A stretch of 64,000 bases of DNA. It comes from Amaricoccus sp046348955. Its GTDB lineage: Bacteria > Pseudomonadota > Alphaproteobacteria > Rhodobacterales > Rhodobacteraceae. Below are positions 1 through 8,427 of this stretch, piece after piece; positions within the stretch are counted from its first letter, which is position 1, and every line of letters starts with the position of its first letter. A model generated the notes under the pieces. It was not told the origin of the DNA. It was given only the letters and a program-made list of their open reading frames with translations, and made no database searches. A program made the position numbers and the translations under genes. Where the stretch lies: NCBI GenBank assembly GCA_046348955.1, contig JAXMDG010000003.1:248001-312000 (forward strand), written 5' to 3'.

Positions 1-1
1 C

Positions 2-265
2 TACCGCACCCACGGCGACCATGCCGCCTCGACCGCGGCGCTGAAGGGCGTCGCGGCCGCCGCCGTTGGGCTCGTCCTCTTCACGGTCGTCCAGCTCGGC
101 CGGAAGTCGCTCGGCACCCGCGCCGACTACCTCTTCGTCGCGCTGACGGTCATCGCGGTGAACCGCCTGCATCTGTCGGTCCTGACCGCGCTGGTCGGCG
201 TCGGCCTCCTGTCGATCTTCTGGCACCGCCCGCGCGGCGCCGTCACCCCGGAGCGCGCAGAATGA
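2..265 (+). CDS. Chromate transporter, first half (partial, 5' end outside window)
   Basis: The reading frame is open from the window edge and ends in TGA at 263-265. It encodes the C-terminal 87 residues of a membrane protein with alternating hydrophobic stretches and a charged tail. Identification as one half of a two-gene CHR-family chromate transporter is mainly by context, because the next gene is a clear short-chain ChrA. The stop overlaps the next start in an ATGA arrangement, so the two are translationally coupled and probably form a heteromeric inner-membrane antiporter. The N-terminal half, which would carry the family motifs, is not in the window. Confidence 0.75.
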   Translation, partial: YRTHGDHAASTAALKGVAAAAVGLVLFTVVQLGRKSLGTRADYLFVALTVIAVNRLHLSVLTALVGVGLLSIFWHRPRGAVTPERAE

Positions 266-783
266 GCGACCTCGCGGCCCTCGTCCGGGTCTTCGCCTAC
301 CTCTCGCTGCTCACGGTCGGCGGCGGCATGGCCGCCTTCCCCGAGATGAAGACGCTGACGACCGAGACCCATCAGTGGCTGACCTTCCAGCAGCTCGTGC
401 ACCTCTACAGCGTCGGCCAGCTCGCACCCGGCCCGAACATGATGATGATCGTTCCGATCGGCGAATGGACGGGTGGCTATGTCGGCGCCGCGGCGGTGCT
501 CCTCGCCTTCTTCGGCCCGACGGCGCTTTTCACCTTCATGGTCGGCCGCTGGTGGAAGCGGCTCGAGGCCTGGCCCTGGCGCGCCTCGATCCAGCGTGGC
601 CTCGCGCCCGTCTCGATCGGGCTGCTGCTCGCCGGCTGCTTCACCATGGCCAAGGGTGCGATCTTCGGCGTCGAGACCGCAGCCATCGCTGTCGGCGTGC
701 TGCTGATCCTCCTGCAGACCCGGATCAACCCCGCCCTCTTGGTGATCAGCGCCGCCCTCCTCGGTCTTGTCTCGTTCGGTTGA
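262..783 (+). CDS. Chromate transporter, second half (short-chain CHR family)
   Basis: This 173-residue integral membrane protein carries the CHR-family signatures GGGMAAFPEM near residue 15 and GQLAPGPNMM near residue 50. About five hydrophobic segments follow. Its length fits the short-chain CHR proteins, which work as pairs, in contrast to the fused 400-residue ChrA. The start overlaps the stop of the upstream partner (ATGA). The expected role is export of chromate or a related oxyanion. Some CHR proteins have no proven chromate role, so the substrate is an inference. Confidence 0.85.
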   Translation: MSDLAALVRVFAYLSLLTVGGGMAAFPEMKTLTTETHQWLTFQQLVHLYSVGQLAPGPNMMMIVPIGEWTGGYVGAAAVLLAFFGPTALFTFMVGRWWKRLEAWPWRASIQRGLAPVSIGLLLAGCFTMAKGAIFGVETAAIAVGVLLILLQTRINPALLVISAALLGLVSFG

Positions 784-918
784 TGCTCTAACCTCTCCTG
801 CAAGCCTCGCGGTCGAGAGCGATGCCACTCCTGCGGCGCGGCGATCATGCGTGGCTCTCGGACGCAACCGCAAACGGGGGCAGCGAGGCCGCCCTCCAGT
901 TTGGAAAGCGACACGGAC

Positions 919-1410
919 ATGGATGGGATGGAGGGCTGGGAGCAGCGCGTGGCGGAGGTCTGGGCCCGAATTGACGCGGCACCGCCCGAGGCGTTCCGCG
1001 CGCTGATCTCGGCCCTCGCTGCCGAACGCGGAAACGACGATCCGGAAGGGCTCTTTGAACGGGCGTCCTCACACGATTCCACAGACCAGGAGGCTGCCGC
1101 GGCGCCACTTTACGAGCGCGCCCTAGCCCAGGGCCTCACCGGCATTCGTCGCCGCCGAGCAGTCATCCAGCTCGCAAGCACGCTTCGCAATCTGGGTCAG
1201 CCCGAGCGTAGCCTGGAGTTCCTTGAGGCCGAGATGAAGCGGCCTTCCGACATGCTTGATGACGCCGTATCGGCATTCCTCGCTCTGGCCTACTGCGATC
1301 TCGGCCGCGAGCGGCAGGCCACGTCGTTGGCCTTGAAGGCCCTGTCCAAGCATCTGCCGCGCTACAATCGATCGCTCAACCGATACGCTGACGAGCTGGT
1401 TTCGGACTGA
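919..1410 (+). CDS. Tetratricopeptide-repeat protein
   Basis: This is a 163-residue soluble protein with no signal peptide. The helical repeat region runs from about residue 45 to 150, with alternating small and hydrophobic residues typical of TPR helices (APLYERALAQGL, QLASTLRNLGQPERSLEFL, FLALAYCDLGRERQA). It resembles the short TPR_5-type proteins often encoded as single genes in proteobacteria. I chose the ATG at 919, which follows a GGAAAG. An in-frame ATG at 847 would add 24 residues of low-complexity sequence. Partner and function are unknown. Confidence 0.7.
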   Translation: MDGMEGWEQRVAEVWARIDAAPPEAFRALISALAAERGNDDPEGLFERASSHDSTDQEAAAAPLYERALAQGLTGIRRRRAVIQLASTLRNLGQPERSLEFLEAEMKRPSDMLDDAVSAFLALAYCDLGRERQATSLALKALSKHLPRYNRSLNRYADELVSD

Positions 1411-1562
1411 GCGGTCCCTGACCTGCGCGCCTTCGCCCAGCGCGTCGAGGTTGCCGAAGGCGCGATACGCAGCGCGGGGAGGAAGTCGGAACTGCTGCCA
1501 ATGCTCGTCGCCGCTTCGAGAGGGTTTTGGCAGCCCTGGCCGTTCGCAATTCTGTTCTGATA

Positions 1563-1639
<77 letters not shown>

Positions 1640-1866
1640 CTGCGGTCTCTATAGGCAACCCGTGCGGTATCCGCAATCGCCCAAATCCATCGCCCTCCAT
1701 CGCCCTATCCACCGAGCTCGGGCCGGATGGATGATGGCGCTCAACGGCGGAGCGGCATCCGAAGATATGACCGACCCGTCGGGCATGATGTGGAGCCAGT
1801 CATGAAATCCGAGGATGGCGCCGTTCGATCCGCTGGCCCCCGCGCCGGGGCGGTCCGCCCTGCGCC

Positions 1867-2166
1867 TCAACTCGGCTCGCCGAAGCGGCCGGAAACCAGG
1901 CTCTGCAGGGCTGCGGCCAGAGCCTCGGACTCCGCGCCCTCGACAACGATATCGATCGTGGTCCCCTTGGCGGCGGCCAGCATCATCAGGCCCATGATCG
2001 AATCGCCAGAGACATCCATGCCGTCGCGGCTGACCAAGGCGGTGGCGTCGAACCGCTCGACCGTCTCGACGAACTTGGCGGAAGCGCGGGCGTGCAACCC
2101 CTTGTCGTTCTCGATGAGCAACGTCAATCGCATCGCGCCCTCGGCGTCTCGCTCAGCGGCGGTCAC
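1867..2166 (-). CDS. ptsH: HPr-family phosphocarrier protein
   Basis: This is a small phosphocarrier with the conserved phosphorylation motif GLHARAS and a SGDSIMGLMML segment around the regulatory serine. In alphaproteobacteria it is phosphorylated by EI-Ntr on histidine and by HprK on serine. The predicted start is GTG at 2166, overlapping the stop of the EIIA gene (GTGA). This adds 11 residues before MRLTLLIEN, where most homologues begin, so ATG at 2133 is an alternative. It is the last gene of the hprK-rapZ-EIIA-HPr operon. No PTS permease is encoded nearby, which supports a regulatory role. Confidence 0.93.
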   Translation of the reverse strand: MTAAERDAEGAMRLTLLIENDKGLHARASAKFVETVERFDATALVSRDGMDVSGDSIMGLMMLAAAKGTTIDIVVEGAESEALAAALQSLVSGRFGEPS

Positions 2167-2576
2167 AGGGCGATGGGGGTCCGGTCCGGCCCGAATCCGT
2201 CAATCGAGTTGATGTATTTGCGTCCCGCGGTCAGCGCGCAGGATACCGCGTCGCCGAGCGACATGCGCCGCGCCTTGGCAAGCTTGATGAGGAGCGGCAG
2301 GTTGGCGCCATAGAGCACCGCGCGGCCCTGCTCGCGACAGGCCCCTACCGCCAGATTGGAGGGTGTGGAGCCGAACATGTCCGTCACCACCACGACGCCC
2401 TGGCCTTCGTCGACCGAGGCGGCGGCGGCGGCTATCTCCGCTTGCTTGCTGGTACAGTCGTCATCCGGACCGATCGAGACCGCCACGGTCCCCGGATGCT
2501 TGCCCACGACATGCTCCATGGCCGCGAGATACTCGCTTGCGAGGCCGCCATGGGCGACAATAACGATTCCGATCAA
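2163..2576 (-). CDS. PTS system EIIA component, mannose family
   Basis: This 137-residue single-domain protein begins IGIVIVAHGGLASEYL, with the phospho-accepting histidine at residue 9. It contains the VVVVTDMFGSTPSNLA stretch of EIIA-Man domains. It would take phosphate from HPr. The start is TTG at 2576, overlapping the TGA of rapZ (TTGA), and its own stop overlaps the HPr start (GTGA). No EIIB, EIIC or EIID partner is in the window. In alphaproteobacteria this solitary EIIA belongs to a signalling chain tied to RapZ, HprK and HPr. Confidence 0.92.
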   Translation of the reverse strand: MIGIVIVAHGGLASEYLAAMEHVVGKHPGTVAVSIGPDDDCTSKQAEIAAAAASVDEGQGVVVVTDMFGSTPSNLAVGACREQGRAVLYGANLPLLIKLAKARRMSLGDAVSCALTAGRKYINSIDGFGPDRTPIAL

Positions 2577-3547
2577 GCCACACCACCCCCAAGACCCGAA
2601 GCCAGGAAGTCAGCCCCGCGCTCAAGATCTCTATGCCGAATAGACACCCGCCATCCATCCTCCGCAAGCGTTTTCGCTAGCGTCTCAACGAGGGCGACCG
2701 AGCGGTGGCGGCCGCCCGTGCACCCGAGTCCAAGTCCGAAATAGCTCTTGCCTTCGGCCCGATAGGCCGGCAGCAGGAAGCGAAGCAGATCGACGAGCCG
2801 TTCGTAGAACGGGGCATAAGCGGGATCGGCGGCCACGAAATCCGCCACCTCGCGGTCCCGTCCGTCGAGCGGGCGCAGCTCCTTAACCCAATGCGGGTTG
2901 CGCAGGAAGCGCACGTCGATCACCATGTCGATACCGCGCGGCGTGCCGCGCGGATAGGAGAAGGATTGCAGCGCGATCGAGAGAGAGCCGCGCCCCTCCT
3001 CCATGCCGAACAGCCGGCCCATCTCGGCCTTGAGGTCATGCGGCGTCATGCCCTGGGTTTCGAGCAGCACGTCGGCCCGCGCCTTCAGCGGCTCGAGCAG
3101 CGCGACCTCGCGCTCGATGCCGATCTGCGCGGTCTCATGCGGGCTGAGCGGATGGCGCCGCCGCGTCTCGTTGTAACGCCGGATCAACGTGCCGATGTCG
3201 CAATCGAGATAGACCAGCGTCGGCGACCGCCCGGTCAGCGCCGCGATCTCCTCGAGCGCGTCGATGAGACGCTGCACGCCGAATTCCCGGTTGCGCGGAT
3301 CGACGCCCACCACCACCGGCCGGGTGAGCGGCGGCCCGGCGAACAGGCGCGGCACGAAGGACAGCGGCAGATTGTCGATCGCCTCGAAGCCCAGATCCTC
3401 GAGCGCCCGGATGGCGGTGGTCCGGCCGGCCCCGGCGGGTCCGGTCATGATCACGATGTCTTGCCCCGCCCCAGGGCTGGCTGCCTCGGTCACCTTGTGC
3501 CTGCTTTCAAAGAACGATCCGACCCTTGGCGCGCAGTGCAGCGTCAT
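2573..3547 (-). CDS. rapZ: RNase adapter RapZ (YvcJ/YhbJ family P-loop protein)
   Basis: This 324-residue protein has the RapZ architecture. An N-terminal P-loop domain begins near residue 33 (IVIMTGPAGAGRTTAIRALE, then GFEAIDNLP). The conserved C-terminal block contains GLGCTGGRHRSVALVE. In E. coli the protein binds small RNAs and UDP-GlcNAc; in alphaproteobacteria its targets are less clear. The Walker A motif ends GAGRT instead of GAGKS. The ATG at 3547 overlaps the hprK stop (ATGA), which supports this start although it leaves about 30 unconserved leading residues. A GTG about 18 codons downstream is an alternative. Confidence 0.93.
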   Translation of the reverse strand: MTLHCAPRVGSFFESRHKVTEAASPGAGQDIVIMTGPAGAGRTTAIRALEDLGFEAIDNLPLSFVPRLFAGPPLTRPVVVGVDPRNREFGVQRLIDALEEIAALTGRSPTLVYLDCDIGTLIRRYNETRRRHPLSPHETAQIGIEREVALLEPLKARADVLLETQGMTPHDLKAEMGRLFGMEEGRGSLSIALQSFSYPRGTPRGIDMVIDVRFLRNPHWVKELRPLDGRDREVADFVAADPAYAPFYERLVDLLRFLLPAYRAEGKSYFGLGLGCTGGRHRSVALVETLAKTLAEDGWRVSIRHRDLERGADFLASGLGGGVA

Positions 3548-3981
3548 TCGGGAACTCGTCGATCGTTCTGCATGACAAACATCAACACAGCGTCAATATT
3601 TGGCACGTCGCGGCCAAAAATCAATTGCAACGGCAAGCCAAGATAGCGGATCACCTCCTGTTGTGGCATTCGTGCCGCAGGTGCGAAGTCGAGCGTCACG
3701 GCGCAGGTCAGAACCGCCTCGCCCAGATGCGGCCGGCGCAGGATCCCGACCCCGCGCGCCTCGATCAGCCCCGCGAGCACCGCGGGCGCCCGCGCCACCA
3801 GCCCCTCCCCGCGCCGCTCGACCAGAACCCGGTCGTCGGCGACGAGATCCGCCCCGAGCGCGAGCAGCCGCAGAGCCAGACCCGACTTGCCGCTGCCCGA
3901 CGCGCCGAGGATGAGAACCGCCCGCCCATCGACCGCCACCGCGCTCGCATGCAGGCAGAGATCGTCCGAGTCGCGACTCAC
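3544..3981 (-). CDS. hprK: HPr kinase/phosphorylase, short alphaproteobacterial form
   Basis: This 145-residue protein matches only the catalytic domain of HprK. The P-loop LGASGSGKSGLAL lies near residue 25, followed by ADDRV and EARGVGILRRPHLG. The N-terminal domain of the 310-residue Firmicute enzyme is absent, as is usual in alphaproteobacteria. It should phosphorylate HPr on its regulatory serine. It is first in a four-gene operon, and its stop overlaps the rapZ start. In rhizobia the sensor pair chvG/chvI lies directly upstream; here the next gene upstream is the divergent pckA. Confidence 0.9.
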   Translation of the reverse strand: MSRDSDDLCLHASAVAVDGRAVLILGASGSGKSGLALRLLALGADLVADDRVLVERRGEGLVARAPAVLAGLIEARGVGILRRPHLGEAVLTCAVTLDFAPAARMPQQEVIRYLGLPLQLIFGRDVPNIDAVLMFVMQNDRRVPE

Positions 3982-4251
3982 CTTCGCCTCCCGCGCCGCT
4001 GCATCGCGTCACTTTCCTTTCGCGGAAACCGAACGCAAGCGAACGCCGGTTACAACATCAGAAAACAATCGCATGGTATTTTTATGTCGCACAAATGCCA
4101 TTAACGATATCTCGGCCCGCCCAAGCGTGGTCATCCGTGCTATAGATACCGGATGGAGCAGACGCCGCACCTGCGAAGATCGCGGTTGCTGCTTGACATG
4201 TTTCTGGTCGGGCGTTTTGCCGGTCGGCCGCTTCAGGGGGACTATCAGTTC

Positions 4252-5871
<1,620 letters not shown>

Positions 5872-5881
5872 TCCTCCGCGG

Positions 5882-5900
5882 CGAACCGGTCGCCGGTTCG
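5882..5900. repeat. Perfect 8-bp stem, 3-nt loop hairpin
   Basis: CGAACCGG and CCGGTTCG pair exactly around the loop TCG, directly after the pckA stop codon. It is the first of three strong hairpins or palindromes in the space between convergent pckA and the amylosucrase gene. Confidence 0.6.
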
Positions 5901-5931
5901 CTGCCCCGCCGCCGGCAGGCCCCACCGGCGC

Positions 5932-5962
5932 GCTGCAGCTTCCGAGGCCCGGAAGCTGCAGC
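5932..5962. terminator. Perfect 13-bp stem hairpin between convergent genes
   Basis: GCTGCAGCTTCCG at 5932-5944 pairs without mismatch with CGGAAGCTGCAGC at 5950-5962 around the 5-nt loop AGGCC. It lies between the ends of pckA and the minus-strand amylosucrase. A bidirectional transcription stop is the simplest reading, although no T-run follows on either strand. Confidence 0.55.
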
Positions 5963-6040
5963 CTCAAGGGCCCATCCCTATCCCAGTCCCTCGCGGCTCC
6001 AGCTTCCCAACGCGGAGCAGCCTCGCGCATCGACGCTCCT

Positions 6041-6058
6041 CGCGCCTTGCAAGGCGCG
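6041..6058. repeat. 18-bp perfect palindrome
   Basis: CGCGCCTTGCAAGGCGCG reads the same on both strands, 45 bp from the end of the amylosucrase gene. It could extrude as a hairpin helping to end that transcript, or could be a protein site. No second copy was noticed in the window. Confidence 0.5.
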
Positions 6059-6102
6059 CGAGTGGCCTTCCCCTTGCGGTCAGACGCGCTTTCGCGCCCG
6101 GT

Positions 6103-8013
6103 TCAGCGCAGCCAAAGCCGGGCATAGGGGGGCAGCAGGATCCGCCCCTCGTCGAGTGCCACCGCGCGGTCGGACAAGGCGTCGTGGAACTGCGACGCGC
6201 CTTGCGCCAGCGCCCAGTCGGCGCGCAGGGTCGCCCAGAACTCCGTGAAATTGTAGATGCAGATCAGGGCCCCGGTCGGCGCCCGCCGCACGAAGGCAAA
6301 GAGGCCGTTCTGTCCGGCATCGGCGATCAGCGTCGGATTGGCGGCATGCAGCTCCCGCGTCGCGGCACGGCGCGCCAGGATATGCGCCACCCCCTCGAAC
6401 ACCGCCGCCGCCGCCCCCTCGCCTGACCGCGCCGCCGCGACACGGCCCCAATCCATGCGCGGCCGGTGGATCCAGCGGCTGTCATGGGCGAGATCGGGAT
6501 TGTCGAGATAGCTCGGATCGTTCAGCAGCCCGACCTCGTCGCCCATATAGAGCAGCGGGATCCCCCCGAAGCTCGCGATCAGCGCATGGCCCATCAGGAT
6601 GCGGTCGATCGCCCGGGCGACCGCCGCCGCATCCCCCTCGGCCTCGGCTCGCTCGAGCCCCGCGAGCGAGGCGAAGGTCCCGCTGATCCGCTTGTCGCCG
6701 GTCGCGGGGTTGTGCTGGAACAGCGCCCCCCGCGCGAAGGTGCCGGGATAGATCCCCTCGTAGAAATCCGACAGGAAGCCGCGATGCAACGGGCCGTTCA
6801 GCCCGACCGCCCGCGCATCCTCGTCGGTCACCGCCCAGCCGATATCGTCGTGGCAGCGGATATAGGTCGCATAAGTCGCGTTGGTGAAGACCGCCGGAAA
6901 GTGGCTCTGCATCACGTGGGTCATCAGCCGCGTCTCGCGCGTGGCGAGCGCCGACCAGAACTGCACCATCAGCGAATTGTGGTAGGCGAGGTTGCCCTCG
7001 CGTCCGTCATGCTCGCCCCGCCCGAGATAGGGCACCATCTCGGCCGGCGACACGATCGCCTCCTCCAGATGGATCACCGAGGGCGCGGCGATCCGGCTCG
7101 CGGCGCGCAGCGCGTGCAGGATCATGTGGACCTCGGGCTCGGACTGGCAGCGCGTGCCCATCCGCTTCCACATGAAGGCGACCGCGTCGAGCCGCACCAC
7201 GTCCACGCCCTTGTTGGCGAGGAACAGCATCACCTCGACCATCTCCAGGAAAACCCAAGGGTTTGCCCAGTTCAGATCCCATTGATGCTCGTTGAAGGTG
7301 GTCCAGACCCATTTGCCGATCTCGGGATAGTGGGTGAAGCTGCCGGGCGCATTGTCGGGGAACACCTCGATCAGGGTTTCCTCATACTGCTTCGGCAGCG
7401 TGTCGTCGTCGAACATCAGGTAGTAGTCCTGATATTTCTTCGTGCCCGCGCGGGCCTTCTTGGCCCAGGCATGTTCCTTCGCGGTATGGTTCAGCACGAA
7501 ATCGACGCAGAGGCTGATGCCGTTCTCCCGCAAGACCCGCGCGACGGCCTCGAACTCGGCCATCGTGCCATAGGCGGGATTGATCGCGCGATAGTCCATC
7601 ACCGAATAGCCGCCGTCGCTGTCGCCGGGGCGCGGCTTCAGGCAGGGCATGAAATGCACATAGGTGATGCCGAGGCTCTGGAAATAGTCGATCTTGTCGA
7701 GCACGCCCGCCAGGTCGCTATTGAACCGGTCGATATAGAACACATAGCCCGCCATCCCGGGCCGCTGGAACCAGTCCGGTTCCAGGTCGCGCCGCAGGTC
7801 GAGGAGCTTCAGGTCCGCCGGCCGCTCCGCCCAGGCCCGCTCCAGCGCCGCGGTCAGCGCCTTGCAGAATTTGGCATAGTCGGGATGCCCGCCATAGAGC
7901 CGCTCCAGCATCCCGAAGAGATCGCCATGGCTGCGCGCCATCCGCAGCGCGAAGATCGCGCCGTCCGGATCGTCACCCTCCGTCCGCGCCGCGGCCTCAA
8001 TCCTCGTCGCCAT
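6103..8013 (-). CDS. Amylosucrase-like GH13 enzyme
   Basis: This 636-residue GH13 protein follows the amylosucrase layout: a helical N-terminal region to about residue 85, then the TIM-barrel. Amylosucrase builds alpha-1,4-glucan from sucrose and releases fructose. Visible barrel motifs are VDFVLNHTAKEHAW, the nucleophile region DVVRLDAVAFMWKRMG, the acid/base region VIHLEEAIVSP and RCHDDIGWAVTDEDA. The sequence has no signal peptide. The start at 8013 follows GGGAGGACGCGG. No sucrose phosphorylase, fructokinase or glycogen gene is adjacent, so it stands alone. Sucrose hydrolase activity is the main alternative. Confidence 0.88.
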   Translation of the reverse strand: MATRIEAAARTEGDDPDGAIFALRMARSHGDLFGMLERLYGGHPDYAKFCKALTAALERAWAERPADLKLLDLRRDLEPDWFQRPGMAGYVFYIDRFNSDLAGVLDKIDYFQSLGITYVHFMPCLKPRPGDSDGGYSVMDYRAINPAYGTMAEFEAVARVLRENGISLCVDFVLNHTAKEHAWAKKARAGTKKYQDYYLMFDDDTLPKQYEETLIEVFPDNAPGSFTHYPEIGKWVWTTFNEHQWDLNWANPWVFLEMVEVMLFLANKGVDVVRLDAVAFMWKRMGTRCQSEPEVHMILHALRAASRIAAPSVIHLEEAIVSPAEMVPYLGRGEHDGREGNLAYHNSLMVQFWSALATRETRLMTHVMQSHFPAVFTNATYATYIRCHDDIGWAVTDEDARAVGLNGPLHRGFLSDFYEGIYPGTFARGALFQHNPATGDKRISGTFASLAGLERAEAEGDAAAVARAIDRILMGHALIASFGGIPLLYMGDEVGLLNDPSYLDNPDLAHDSRWIHRPRMDWGRVAAARSGEGAAAAVFEGVAHILARRAATRELHAANPTLIADAGQNGLFAFVRRAPTGALICIYNFTEFWATLRADWALAQGASQFHDALSDRAVALDEGRILLPPYARLWLR

Positions 8014-8427
8014 CCGCGTCCTCCCGCCCTTTTGCCACCAACTCTAGCAAATGGCCGGGGCTTTGAAAGGGCTTCCTCGCCCCGTGACACCGCGCTTGAC
8101 CAAGATTGAGATTCGGTTGGCGCATTTTATGATATTATTGTTTTTCAATGTATTATCCCTTGCCCCACGCGTGCGACAGCGCACCCCCGAGCCTCCAGCC
8201 CGCCCCCTCCCCCGCCCAAGCCAGACCTGCCCGCAGCGCACAACGGTCGTGCCGATCCGGCCGCGAGAAACGGCGAAACTCGCTAACAATATTCTGCCCC
8301 ATACCAGACAAATGCAGCAAAATTGCGCATCGCGTTGACGCTCCCCCACGATGCCCCTAGGTTGGGCGCAGATGCAACATACGATTCTGCGCTGCACAAG
8401 GCGGCGTGCCGAGCAAGAGGATACCCG
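8014..8427. other. Divergent intergenic region, amylosucrase / methylsuccinyl-CoA dehydrogenase
   Basis: This 414-bp stretch between divergent genes contains no convincing gene. It holds element copy E (8093-8177), whose AT-rich part at 8101-8161 contrasts sharply with the surrounding DNA. A second less GC-rich patch lies at 8270-8335. Both promoters must lie here, but no clear -35/-10 pair could be assigned. Confidence 0.6.
8093..8177 (-). repeat. Intergenic palindrome/AT-arm element, copy E
   Basis: On the reverse strand the element begins with GTCGCACGCGTGGGGC at 8177-8162, whose last four bases break the palindrome. A 61-nt arm of about 31 percent GC follows, with TTGA at arm positions 14-17 and CAA at 54-56. 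It ends GTCAAGCG at 8100-8093. The spacing is identical to copies A, B and D. It points toward the amylosucrase start, 80 bp away. Confidence 0.75.

Noticed and set aside
1649..1870. 73-codon minus-strand ORF next to tRNA-Arg
   Set aside because: The middle part (GAILGFHDWLHIMPDGSV) looks protein-like, but there is no ribosome-binding site, no known motif and the ends run into neighbouring features; it may be a gene remnant but I cannot support it.
4193..4221. TTGACA at 4193 as a pckA -35 box
   Set aside because: The expected -10 position (4216-4221) reads TTTGCC, and the site is too close to the start codon.
6466..8109. 547-codon open frame antisense to the amylosucrase
   Set aside because: Its translation is a mirror of the amylosucrase codons with no recognisable domain.
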